The translations under genes were made by a program, and so were the position numbers. Positions 22,517 to 33,800 of a stretch of 64,000 nucleotides of DNA are shown piece by piece. The stretch spans positions 6,841,653 to 6,905,652 of the forward strand of contig NC_136020.1 in assembly GCF_048128805.1 (NCBI RefSeq), in the 5' to 3' direction. The notes below the pieces were generated by a model. That model was not told the DNA's origin. It was given only the letters and a program-made list of their open reading frames with translations, and searched no databases. The number at the start of each line of letters is the position of its first letter. Position 1 is the stretch's first letter. The stretch is from Centroberyx gerrardi. Taxonomy: Eukaryota > Chordata > Actinopteri > Beryciformes > Berycidae.

Positions 22517-25185
22517 CTACTGAAATTCTATTCTCACTTCCTGAGTGAACGAGGGCTCAATTTTCAATTCATGAGAGAGGGAGTGTTCGCACAGGGACTT
22601 CTTATGGGTGAAAGCTAACCCGCATTCCTCGCACATGTGACTCTTTGGCTTTCCGCTGTGTGTTCGCCTGTGTTTTTTCATGTGATAGGATAACCTAAAG
22701 GCTTTGTCGCACAGGTCACATTTGAATGGCTTCTCTCCTGTGTGGATGCGCATGTGTGACTTCAGATATCCTGACTGGATGAAGGCCTTTCCGCACAGGT
22801 CGCACTTGTACGGACGCTCGCCGGTGTGATACCTGGTGTGGAGCCTCAGTTCATTAGCGGTCAGGAAGGTCTTGCCGCACTCTGTGCACTGATGTGGCCT
22901 CTCGCCCGTGTGGATGAGTTCATGTCTCTTCAGCGAAGTCTCTTTCATGAACTGCTTCCCACAGCTGTTGCAGGGATACCTCACGCCTATGTGGACTTGC
23001 TCAACGTGGTTCGTCAGCTGCAGCTTCGTCCGATAAGCCATGTCGCACTGTGTGCAGGCCCAGGGCTTCTCCTCCGAGTGGGTTCCCATGTGCACCGTTA
23101 GCTCGGAGGCAGAGCGGTAGCACTTCCCACACTGCCAGCACAGGAAGGGCTTCTCTCCGGTGTGTTTCCGCTGGTGCACCGTCAGACAGTTGGAAGATCT
23201 GAACTTCTCTGGACACATATTACAAGTGTAAGGGAACTCTCCGTTGTGGACCCTCTCGTGGATGGCGAGGTAAGACAGCTGAGTAAAGGTTTTCTCACAT
23301 TGCGTACAAGGATACGGTCCGCTGAAACTATGCTGCTTCTCGTAGTGTTCCCTCAAACGTCTCAGGAGCGTGAAGGTCTTGTCGCACATTGTGCACTGGA
23401 TTGGTTTGTGCATCAGTTTGTGCCTTTCGAAGGCGGGCTCGTTTGCGAGTATCTTCCCGCACTCTTTGCAGTAGAGGGGATCGTGAATTCTCTGGTGCAC
23501 CTTGAGCATGGTCATGCTCTTGAATTCTTTTCCGCAGTCGTTGCATTTCATGATTTCCTTGACATCCACTTTGCAAACATTTTCCTGGTGTTCTTTCAAC
23601 GCAGACGGGTATTCAAAGTGCTTGCCGCAGTTGGAACACCATACAGGTATCTTGAGGGGCAGCCCCTGTTGGGGATCACTGGTCAACTCACCTTGGCTAG
23701 CCGCCACTTTTACCTCCTTTTTCGAGTATCGCACTATCTTCTTATGACAAATGGCATAAATCTGGTGTCTTTTCAATCCATGCATGTGTTTAAAGCGCCT
23801 CTTACAATGGATGCAATGGTAAGGCCGATCCTCTGTATGACATTGCATGTGTTTATTCAGTGTTTTTATACTATCGAACGCCCGGGCACAGACAGGGCAT
23901 ACTTTAAGAGCTTTTTTTCTTGCTTGTTCAGGAGCAGCAGGTGGGGTCTCTCCTGAAGTGGCAGCAGGTGTATCTGGACTATTTTCTGTTTTATCAAGAC
24001 TATCACTACAATTATGGTGGTCAGCTTCGGCCAAAATCTGTGCCACGGTCTTGCTCTCTTCCTCCCGGATACCCTCGTGACCATGGATAATCTGATGCTT
24101 CTTCAATGTGTCTTTGTACTTAAAGCCTTTCTCGCAAGTGACACAGATAAAAGGACGCTCTTCTGTGTGAGACCGTAAATGCTTTGTTATGTCTGCAGTG
24201 CAAGGTAAGATCCTGCTGCAGATGGGACAGATTTTGCCATCTGTTAGCCCCTCTAAAGATAGCTGTGGATCTGAGCCCTGTGTCTCTGCAAATTTACCCA
24301 CAGCGACAGGTTTTTTCAGGTCTTTACTCTTGCATATCTCCTTTTGATGCCTCTTTAACACATATGGGTGCTTGAATTTTTTCTCACAGTATGCACATTT
24401 GTACGGACGATCCTCCGAGTGGGACTTCATGTGCCTCTCCATATCTACTCTGCGAGCAAAATACTTCCCGCACAGAAAGCAATTTTTGTTGTCCAGTATC
24501 TGAGAAGTGCTAGGATCGTCTGCGTCCTCCAGTTTAGTGTCAAAAGTGATCTCTTCCTTTTCGTGAACGCGCATGTTGTGCCGATTCATGTCGTACTGGT
24601 CCCTGAATCGTTTGTCACAGTTGGGGCACTGGTACTTGAGATCCCGATTGGAAGAATGGATTTCCTGGTGTCTTCTCATGGCTGTGGCTCGCAGGAAAGT
24701 CTTATTGCACACGGGACATGTCTTGTTATTGGGGTATTTTCTTCTTGGTCTCTTAGACGTTGGCGCAGAGGAGTCTTTCTTTTCTTTTAAAGCCTTTCTC
24801 TTTAACTGAAGCCGTTTGCTTTGTTTCAGTGGTTGAAAGGATGCTGGCTTGAGGGTGTCGGTGACATCCTGATTAGTTGCGTCACCCTCACCCAGCCCAA
24901 TACCCACAGCGTGTTCCTCGTCATTTACAGAACCTTCTCGATCCTCAGGCTCGAATTTAACAGAGTCCCGTTCCTCAACCAAACCTGATGGCTGTTCAAT
25001 CTGTATGTAGTCCAACAGTGTCACAGTTTCACCCTCCACCTGTACAGTCATACAGCCATGCATCTGCTCTGATGGAGGCTGTAACTGTATCTGGTCTGCA
25101 TCAATTACAACCTTCTCCAACTGAGGGAGAGACAGAGAAGAGAGGATGCAGTTCCCAAAGGAGGATGAAATGGCCTGCGTTTCAT
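22517..25185 (-). CDS. Zinc-finger gene coding exon 7 (linker, basic region, all 21 fingers)
   Basis: Acceptor CCCCCCACAG precedes ATGAAACGCAG. The first two bases complete an Asp codon split with exon 6. One large terminal exon for the whole finger array is typical of C2H2 genes. Fingers follow C-x2-C-x12-H-x3-5-H or end in C (two cases). The open frame extends 28 bases upstream of the acceptor, but that part is intron. Confidence 0.95.
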
Positions 25186-28100
25186 CTGTGGGGGGAAAAA
25201 AAGACATTACCATTATGATTACTGGCTATTAGTTTCACTGAAAAAACAAAACTCACGGTATCACACAGTAACAGTCGGAATAATTAATAGTTAAAACCTT
25301 ATTAAATATTTTACCACCTACAAGACAGATATTGTGACAGTGTTAGATTAAAATACCGAGAAGAGACACACCAATTAAATCCAAATGTCCAAGTGTTGTG
25401 TGGTACTGGAGCACAGTTTTCAGCTGCTGCAGGTCAGGAACAGACTGCACACATTCCTCCAGGGCGGACGGGACCGCATTGAGCATCATTGCAGCCTGAG
25501 ACAGAGACAAGAAGGTGAAGGTCAAAACAAATTGTCACAGTGAAAACTCTTCACTGCTATGTCGTGTTCGACATATTTGTGAACAAGTTTTGCATGTGGC
25601 TACTTAGTTTGTTTACTCTACCAGCCAACCATCATTTAAAGGTTCCCCTCTATTCCTAAAATGAGTTTGGTTAGTAAATAAAGTAAGTAAGCTGGTGGAT
25701 TTTGCGCAGTGGCTGGTTTCCTAAAGGTTAGTTTCCCACCCTGGTTTCAGTACCTGCTGAAGGTCTGGTACCGGAAGGAGCCTCTCCAGTCTGGACAGAA
25801 AATCCAGCATGAGCACCTGTAGAGCGTTGTCATACTCAGGCCCAAAATCCGTAGGGAATACATCCTGGAAAAAATAATTCGCATTCACAGTTTAACTTAG
25901 TATTTGTTCTTCATCCACTGCTTCAACAATATAAAGAGCTGTCATCTTACGAGCCAAAAATGTTCCCATGGTCTTTTGAGCTCAAAGCACAATGCCAAAG
26001 CTTAACATAACTCATCAATCCAAAGGGGTAAACACCTGATACAAATCACAAACCTGGAAAAACTTCTCCCTCTCCTCCGGGTCTTTCAATAGCAATTCGA
26101 TTTGATCCACAAAGTTTGATTCTGGAAACTCGACCTCTGCAAAACATGGCTGGGACAAAATATACAGTAATTTAAAATGAGAGAAAAACCTTTGATCTAC
26201 TGAAATGATGGTAAATTGTTAGCACATTCATCTTGTACTGATATGTGGGTTGACTGTTATAACCACAAATCCTTATGATTAATGATGGGTAAGAGGCAAA
26301 TGGGTTCATAAAGAGAAATGCAAGAGTAGGAGTATCTCAGATCATCTGAACAGGCAGCTTTCCTTTTATTGCTAATGCATCATAGCCAACTGATCTGTAG
26401 CCTCACTGTTTCTAGCAATTGAGTTGACTATTGCTTGTGCCAGTGTAACAAAATCATAGCTCTTCCATAAGCACTGGCTGCTGACTAATTTAGTAATGAT
26501 AATATGCTGGAGAATGAGTTGTGTATTAATTTCTTATCAGCCTGCTACAGTGTGGCATTTTTCTTTTCAAGTTGTGGAGCGTTCACATTTCCCAGCATCA
26601 GTGTATATTTTTTATTTTCACTTCCTTCCTGTTCTGTTTACTCTTGCACAAATCACAAGCCACAAACACAGTCTGGTGGTTTGGCATTTGGCAGTCTGTG
26701 GCGCAACAAAAGCCATAGATTGTGGCTCAATGAGTTTGCATGAAGTGCTGCATAGCATAGCAAACATATCCAGAAAGAGATCAACAGTTAAACGCAGGTC
26801 CAGCCTATTAAAGCCTAGCGGGCCTAGAACAAGTGGTCCAAAATGAAAATAAAGCCATCCAAAGATATACCATCTGAAGCAGATTCCACTGCTGCTTATT
26901 GAGGCTTCTATCTGATATTGTGAGGGGATCAGCAATTTTATTGTATCAAATGCCATTGCTGAGTTTCCAGCTCTAAACTGAGAGAAATTATGTTGCACAA
27001 TATTTGATCAGAAGATGGAAAAAAAATTCCAACCCCTAATTCAAGTACCTTTATGTATTCATTAGAAAATTGTCTTGATTTATTACACTCTGGCCAAAGA
27101 TTTCATTCTTTCCTGAGGTGTGAAAGATGGAAAATGGAAAATCCCAGCTACTCATATTAAGCCTGCCATGATCAAACTTAATCGGTACAGTCATAATCAG
27201 AGTGAAAACTTGGTTCTGGTTCACTGGAGAAATGTAAACAGTCTTTTTTGGGGGCTGTGACTTTCACTTTAGCTGCCACAGTCTTGCAACTGCAACTGAT
27301 GGAATAAAAATGCAGCCTATGTCGACCTGCGCATCACGTGTAGAAACCAACCTGTGCTGCCCAAGTGGATATTAGGGTCTTGATCCTTTCCAGGTGCATC
27401 TCAATGGTTTCCATTTCTGATATCTGCTCAGCCCGGCACAAGTCAAGCACCACCTGCAACAGAAACATTTTGCCTCAGGGGTAAAACAACGGACAGTACA
27501 GCCTGGAAATGTTATTCTCCAACAGGAGGCTCATGAGGCTCAGCAATGGACAAGCTAAATCGGTTTTCAGGTGAGAGACAGAGGCCTAGCAGATGATGTG
27601 GGTAGTTTCTATTGTAGAAACATATAACACATCATTAACTGTACCTTTACTCTCACTCAGAGAGATTAACTCGGCTGGTTATTGACCAGATGTTGGAAAA
27701 TAACTGGATGATGTGTTATTGGGGATACTAAAGAGGGCTGACCACCTTGGAAAATGTTGTATGATTATGTCCATTACCACCTGAATCAAGGTGACAGCTA
27801 TATGACATTTGATTTGATTTTACACTTTGTCCTGCGAGGCAAACATCTGCTAGGGAGAGAACAAGCTGCTGTTGTCAATGTGAGCGGTGTGTGTTTCTCT
27901 TTAACTGTACCACAGGGTCATTTTGTTGAATGATTCCTCTAAACAAACATCTGGGACAAATGCATATCAGTCTTACCCTTGCTCTAAGTCCCAAGAGCAG
28001 CTGGGCTTTCTGATCTGGATTCAAAAGTTCGGGAACAATTTCTGTAACTGTGCTGATGAACTCCTCCAACATCCCATAATCCTGCACGTCTCCCCTCTGG

Positions 28101-29206
28101 ACGACCTGCCACATGGCTGCAGACACCAGTCGCAGTGGCGGGATGAAGAGGCGCAGAGACGGCAGCAGAAGAGGTGCATCTAGAAAATTAATTACAATGT
28201 AAGTTTGGCCTTAAATGGTCATAGTGAAGTATGTCCAAACTCATGGCCTTTTATTAAAAAATCAGATATCAGCTAGCCAGTGTCGTCCACCTCTGATATG
28301 ATGGATATGATGCAGTATGTTTAATTACATATTTATTGTAGAATTGATCAATATTACACTGGTTGCCTATGGGAAGGCCTTAACATGAACTGGTTCTGAT
28401 GCAACATTTTGATCGGATTGCACACAAATATCCATTAATGTTTTATTATTATCATCATCCTGGGTTTCAATGGAGAGTTTTAGTGTCCCATGGTATAACT
28501 AGGGCAAACACTGAATACTTCCAATATGCAGTACTTGTTAGCAGCTTCAATCCAAAAATATTGGTATCAGCCTCCAAAAACCCATATCGGTCTAGCATAG
28601 GTAGCTAGCAAATGCCATAAATTTCAGTTAATGCAAAATCACTTTAGAGACTTTTTTCAGGACATTCCCAGGAAACAAATTATGTAAATACAAGAGATTG
28701 TTTTTGCATGCCATTGGAGACTGAACCACAGTTTATGAACCACTGCAATATTAAGACACTTTGGCACACCAGCTGCACTTCCACTTCCACCAAGCTGGCT
28801 TTTGCTGCCTTCAAGTGCTGTCGGATGTATCGTAATTAATTGCAGTTTGACCGCACATGAACAGCCCAAACAAAGTGGTACATATTGATAACATATTACT
28901 TCCATCGCAAATATGGCTGGGAAAGACGGGATTTTTGATGCTACCCAAATTGCCAAGATGAGACGTTTGGGGTCGGTTGTGAGAAACTCTATCAGGATGG
29001 CTAGCTAGCCAGCTAGCTAGCTACTTAACTACCGTACACTTAGCTCGCTGGCGCCGTACGCTAAGCCACCGCCATCTCAGAGCGGGGTACGCCATGTTGA
29101 AAAACGGGCGCACACAATCCTAAAGGAAACTTGATAACTCGCTACGGATGATATATTTTTGAATTCGCGTTGCCTTACCTTTCCCGGTATGATGCGGACT
29201 TTCCAT
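22517..29206 (-). CDS. TINF2_N-like domain plus 21-finger C2H2 zinc-finger protein (7 coding exons)
   Basis: Putative nuclear DNA-binding protein; target unknown. Coding exons (minus strand) are 29206-29179, 28179-27977, 27453-27352, 26149-26054, 25864-25754, 25495-25372 and 25185-22517. They join in frame to 3333 nt, 1110 residues, with GT-AG introns throughout. Residues about 25-215 resemble the N-terminal domain of the shelterin protein TIN2 (Pfam TINF2_N, as I recall it): AMWQVVQRGDVQDY, LLLGLRARVVLDLC and a later segment LEEFI...VPELL and LDFLSRLERLLPVPDLQQ. A linker follows with an acidic part and a VKFEPED SUMO-type motif (Lys 298). A basic stretch (about 333-361, containing KRPRRK) may be a nuclear localisation signal. 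The 21 fingers span about 366-1095. Two of them (ending HQKEIC and HQENVC) are C2HC. The later fingers have TGEKPF/TGERPY linkers. The C-terminus carries LKIEPS, a second SUMO-type site. No clear F-x-L-x-P TRF1-docking motif of TIN2 was found. I recall fish zinc-finger proteins with this domain pairing, but cannot name an orthologue. Confidence 0.92.
25372..25495 (-). CDS. Zinc-finger gene coding exon 6 (end of TIN2-like domain)
   Basis: Acceptor TGTCTCAG; donor GTGTGT begins at 25371 after the first base of an Asp codon. Encodes AAMMLNAVPSALEECVQSV and LKTVLQYHTTLGHLDLI. Confidence 0.88.
25754..25864 (-). CDS. Zinc-finger gene coding exon 5 (TIN2-like domain)
   Basis: Acceptor TTTTTTCCAG and donor GTACTG. 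37 codons in phase 0, from DVFPTDFGPEYDNALQ to RLERLLPVPDLQQ. This matches the TIN2 segment around its EKALPTPQAQQ region. Confidence 0.9.
26054..26149 (-). CDS. Zinc-finger gene coding exon 4 (TIN2-like domain)
   Basis: Acceptor TTGTCCCAG and donor GTTTGT. 32 codons in phase 0: PCFAEVEFPESNFVDQIELL then LKDPEEREKFFQ. Confidence 0.88.
27352..27453 (-). CDS. Zinc-finger gene coding exon 3 (TIN2-like domain)
   Basis: Acceptor CTGTTGCAG and donor GTTGGT. 34 codons in phase 0: VVLDLCRAEQISEMETIEMH then LERIKTLISTWAAQ. VVLDLC continues the L-G-L-R-A-R end of exon 2, as VVVEL follows GLKAK in TIN2. Confidence 0.9.
27977..28179 (-). CDS. Zinc-finger gene coding exon 2 (TIN2-like domain core)
   Basis: Acceptor TTTTCTAG and donor GTAAGA. 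Encodes APLLLPSLRLFIPPLRLVSA, then AMWQVVQRGDVQDYGMLEEF and on to LLLGLRAR. The W-Q-V-V signature is shared with TIN2. Confidence 0.93.
28795..28965. repeat. Dispersed repeat copy A in zinc-finger gene intron 1
   Basis: Contains CCTTCAAGTGCTGTCGG and TATCGTAATTA, then GGGAAAGACGGGATTTTTGA. The order and spacing parallel the stretch at 60785-60940, so both look like copies of one old interspersed family. Confidence 0.55.
29179..29206 (-). CDS. Zinc-finger gene coding exon 1
   Basis: ATG in good context (CAAGATGG) followed by ESPHHTGK and donor GTAAGG. The last base G joins AT of exon 2 to make Asp. It is only 28 nt, found by following the frame upstream from exon 2. Confidence 0.85.
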
Positions 29207-29390
29207 CTTGATTCCAAAAGTCTCCAATATGAGAAGGAAATCAATTCGGTTTTACTTATAGTCGTTGTGAGTCGACGTCCGCCCGACCCTGCGGTGCAAG
29301 TTGGCGGGGAGGAAGGGCGGCTCGATATTTTGTTGCGAGTGCGCAGGCGATGTGAGTCTGTCTGGGAACCGGATGTAGTCAATAATAACG
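29207..29390 (-). promoter_or_regulatory. Likely promoter and 5' UTR of the zinc-finger gene
   Basis: The DNA just upstream of exon 1 is CpG-rich. It contains a GCCTGCGCAC NRF1-like site (29339-29348) and an ETS-like CATCCGGTTCC (29365-29375) on the transcribed orientation. No TATA box was identified. This fits a housekeeping-type promoter, but the start site is inferred. Confidence 0.45.
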
Positions 29391-29414
29391 TGTGTCATAC
29401 CCTCATACCGTGTA

Positions 29415-29480
29415 ACGGCGACGTCGTGGGCTCGAATCCGCCCGGGGACTAACGAAATAAAGGCAAAAATGCAAAGAAAA
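29415..29480 (+). repeat. tRNA-like SINE fragment
   Basis: GGCTCGAATCCGCCCGGGGA at 29433-29452 looks like a B box and the downstream arm of a tRNA-derived SINE. An A-rich tail follows. A proper A box and acceptor stem are missing, so it is not a tRNA gene. Confidence 0.35.
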
Positions 29481-29718
29481 AAAACAAAAGGATCTTAAAA
29501 AATGAGACTCGTTCATTATTTGTGATGTGACAGAAAATATAAGATAATTATCGATCATTTTAAACCTAATGTATTCATGTTTTTAACTACGCCTGTATTT
29601 GTGAATTGACCATGACTTTGACCATTACTACGGTGGGACAGGACGGTTCTTTCAATTTCCTCCTGACAAAACTTTTGCCCACAAGATGGCGTGTGATGCA
29701 GTACATGTTGCATGAATG

Positions 29719-29748
29719 AATCATCATCATTGTCATCATCATTATCAC

Positions 29749-29780
<32 letters not shown>
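29719..29780. repeat. (ATC)n trinucleotide repeat
   Basis: Run of TCA/ATC units with a few interruptions. Confidence 0.9.
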
Positions 29781-29781
<1 letters not shown>

Positions 29782-30410
29782 TATATATTCAGCCTAGAGC
29801 ACAACACAGTTACAAACTACTCCACAAAGGAGTAGCCTAAAGAACAAACAAAAAATTTGCTTTAAACTTAAAATGTGTGTGTGAACGCAAAAATTCTATT
29901 CATAAATCTGACAATTTAATAATGCCTTGTTATCGGCAGTGTTGTGCAGAGAGAACAGCTGGACCGCTGCCTGCATGTTCTGGCTCTTCAATCCCACAGA
30001 AGCTGTTTGAGGTCTGAGGCTCCCAGCTGTTACTGAGGAGAGCAGAGATAAATGGAATGGCCCTCACAGTGGGGTGAAGTGACTCAGAGGGATAGCATCT
30101 CATTTTGATCACAGCTCTCCTCCACACAAGGGATTTCTGCTGCCAAGGGCCTGCCAGCAGCGTTTGAACCCCGCTGCCCCGACCACACAGTGGGTCCAAT
30201 TTGTGGCCAACGCTTGCATCTGTCATGTGCAGGTGCCCCTGTCTGAACCTGGACTCTGCCATACACAACACCTGCCCCTCATCCAGCCTGAGGGAAGACC
30301 TGCACAGGCCCAGTGGGCTGGAAGCTGCGATGATCTGGACTGAGGTTAAGTGGATTTCAAAATGGTGGAAACTTTGACTTATAGGCCTACTTACCAAAAG
30401 AAGTGAAATG

Positions 30411-30852
30411 CAGTGGTGGAAAAAGTACTCAAATCCTTTACTCAAGTAAAAGTACCAATACCATAATGGAGAAATACTTAAAAGTATAGACGTATCAGCA
30501 GTAAAATGAACTGAAGTATCAAAAGTAAAAGTACTCATTCTTTCAGAGTGTTAAAGTATTGCTGCATTAACCTGTAAGAAGTATTTTAATGTTGTAGGTC
30601 TAACTGCTCCATATACTGTTGGGGAGTTTAAACATATTTTATGAGCTTATTGTTTGTTTTGCATGTAAAACCTTATTCTGCAGAGTAAGTAGTAATTACA
30701 GCTGTCAGATAAATGTAGTGGAGGAAAATGTACAATATTTCCCTATGAAATTTAGTGGAGGAAAAGTATAAAGTCTCACAAAATGGAAATACTCCAGTAC
30801 CTCACAATTATATTTAAGTACAGTACTTGAGTAAATGTACTTCGCAGCTCTG
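30411..30852. mobile_element. Complete hAT-type MITE, 442 bp, with 8-bp target-site duplication
   Basis: The left end is CAGTGGTGGAAAAAGTACTC. The right end, read inversely, is CAGAGCTGCGAAGTACATTT with ACTCAAGTACT following. These form imperfect terminal inverted repeats. Perfect 8-bp duplications GTGAAATG flank it at 30403-30410 and 30853-30860. There is no transposase frame. The AAGTACTCAAGTA-rich terminus is one I recall as abundant in teleost genomes. Confidence 0.9.
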
Positions 30853-33800
30853 GTGAAATGTTAGAAACCAAATCGTTGCATTTCCCCAGTGTAACCTGGA
30901 CTGTTTACACAGATCAGTCTAATAGTGGGAAATGAAGACAATATTTTCTGATGGAGCTGAGCTGATGAAATCGAGCTGTTTACTGAAAACAGCCTCATTT
31001 CATCAGTTCATCATCTACTGATCCATTACAGTGGTAGATTGATGAGGATGGATGCAGAGTGATAGCAGGAGGCTTGGGATGCACTGCATGTGGAGACGGA
31101 GAGAAGGAAACTCCCAAACACAGGAATCACGGCCCGACCTTCCTCCACGCTGTGTTTCTCCCATCGGCCTGACTGCAGACGGCCCCTGGCTTCGCGGGGG
31201 AGCTGCCATGACTTTTAGTACCTTGAGTCATTTGCTCAGTAGAAGTAAAGCGATCGATAAAACACCCCGGTGCTGGGCTTCGGCCAGATTTGTCACATTT
31301 CTATTCAGAGGATGCTGCAGTGTCCTTGTGCGCTAAGTGGGCCTGAGTTGTGAGTGTTTTAGTTGTATTTGGCAGACAACTAAATACAGTCTAGAAGAAG
31401 AATGGTTGGACTTTCTATCTAATAAGTTCGCCTACTAACTTACAGTAGGGCACTAAGACTGTAGGAGAGTTGAAAAGAAACTGTACTGACTCTAATACAG
31501 CAAACATGGCAGAGACAAAGCAAGAAATACACTCATACGGTTTAAACTGTGATCATTTTATTGGCTGTACACAAAAGCATGTCATGGAACGATTGAACTG
31601 TAGCACGAGTGTAACATTCCTTTTTTGTTGTTATACTCAACCACATCCCTGCTATTAACACCATGTATAATTTATATTTCATATATATATTTTGTACAAT
31701 ATACATGTTCTCATCAAAGGAAAAGATAGCAAAAGTGCCCCACCCCGCCCCTGGATTCCCAATCTAGTAAATATCCCATGCATGTTTTAACTGCATCTAG
31801 GAGAAGTGTAGTTGATTACCAGGAACAAATACGCAGGCAAATAAATGCTCGGACAAATTAAGGGGAGAGAGTCTGGAGAGACAAAGCTGGTGTACAGAGC
31901 ACATTCTCAACAACATTAAACAAAAAGAGCCATGCTCACCGACGTTTAGCCCTACTCTACGGCTTCGACCCAACTTAGAATCAAAAGTTCAAGTGCCAGG
32001 TTCCAAGCTGAAGTTGGCCTTCTCTGCTCATGGCATGACGCTGAGACGAATTCAAGGTAAGCTCAAAGTCTTTTCTCTCGGCTTCATCTTTTAACGTTAA
32101 AGCCACGTCAATCTGCTGATAGACGAGTCAGTCGCAAAAAGACAAATTTAAGCTCACTGTCGAAATACTGATGCTTTTGATTGTGTGTGAGGCCATAGTA
32201 ACACGAGCACAAAAAAGTGCATGACATCTTTATGAACCTCTTTACTTCTGTGGGGACAAATAGTCGCCGGTCTTGTATTTTTTAAAAAGTTACATTGCAC
32301 ATTTAAATAGCAAGTTGTGTCAATTCAAATGTGGGAATGTATAAGTATTATGATTGAGTATAATGCCAAATGTTATACAGCGTTTTATGATCCCAGCCAA
32401 AGTTACTGTGAATAACTTATGATCAGCTTCAATAAAACTATCAGGGTAAACTAACGGACTGGAAATCTATAAGGAATATTCTTTTCAAATGAGAGAAATA
32501 TGCTTTAAAGAAAATACACCATGGGATGTCTTCACATCAAAAGATAAACAACAATAGTATATTCAGGCTTTTTCAGTGACTCACCTTTTCATTATTTTAT
32601 GGATCTTTCAATTCACATTTATAGCTCAATTTCCCGTGGCATGTTATTAATTGTATTACACCAAGTAATACAACCTTATGGAAATATTGCTTAATTCTAA
32701 AGCATCTTTTTTATATAATCTTTTTCACTTTTGTAAAACAAAATAGCTGTGGAAATGTAAAATAAAATATATAGTGCTATGTATGTAGGTAAGAAAATAA
32801 AGTCGTAGGCTAATATATTTCATTTTCTGTAACTATTTACAGACTTCTAAAATCAACTCTTATCTGCCTATATGTTCCACCTAAAATGTATTTGGCCCAA
32901 AACTAATCTTTAAGTAATTTTGAGTGTGCTACAACATTGTTTGTATTGTCATAAGATTTGTCTCTTTTATCTGTATCATACTGCAGGTGCAATCAGATGT
33001 ACCATAGAGAAAACCAGCACAAAATATGAGAACACTTTATAGACATCTACATTTTAAGCCAGAAACAGAATATTACTCTTATCAAATGGAAGCATTATTT
33101 TGGTTTGGTGCTGGACTGGACGCATCGTACATTTAGTAAACATGAATTATTATTTTGTTGCATTGTTACATTTGTGAAATTCAACAAAGTTGGGGATGCG
33201 GGTACTTCACTGTGATTGCTTTCAACTAGAGCTGCATGAACTCTGCCCTTTTAAATTGTGTTTGCATCATTTAAATGGGAGGGCTGAAACTCTAGGGCTG
33301 ATGCTAATCAGTATGCATATCATTATCACACCCATCAGGGTCTGTGTGTTTCCATTTGGTCCATAGATTTACGCTGATGTTACTGAGAGACTCAATTAAA
33401 CTGAGGTGAAAACAAATAAAAAGTGACTTTCCAATGGATTTGTTCGTCTAATGATCAACCCCAGCGATTTGGAATGCATTAGAAATAGCAAAAAAAAAAA
33501 TCCTCCTTCTTCCTGAACAATCCCCTACTCAGCCCTACTGATCTACATGAAACACAGATCTAAGAACGTAGGCGTACGGACAAACACACGGAGAGCGAGA
33601 ACAGAGGATCCGTACGAACGGATTCGACATGCAACTTTTGCATAAACGGAAACGCACAGCTAGAACAGAGCCTGTTCGGGGAGCACATTCAATGAGATTG
33701 GTGTCGTCAGCCAAGCGAGTGTGTGTGTGGGGGGGGAATACTGTACATTAGTTTACAAAAAGAACGACCGGCACGATGACTTATTTACACCGCTTCGAAG

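Larger units (their letters stand above)
29481..31550. other. Intergenic region between the zinc-finger gene and abtb3
   Basis: No coding exon was supported. It holds the ATC repeat, a hAT MITE and unremarkable unique DNA. A 202-codon minus-strand open frame (30538-29930) overlaps the MITE and has no recognised motif. Confidence 0.5.

Noticed and set aside
23162..23956. 264-codon open frame on the plus strand
   Set aside because: It lies entirely opposite the zinc-finger exon and arises from the repetitive finger codons read in reverse. No motif of its own.
29587..29781. Methionine-rich open frame on the minus strand
   Set aside because: It is the translation of the ATC trinucleotide repeat.
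29930..30538. 202-codon open frame on the minus strand
   Set aside because: It runs into the hAT MITE, has no recognised motif and no supporting splice or start context.
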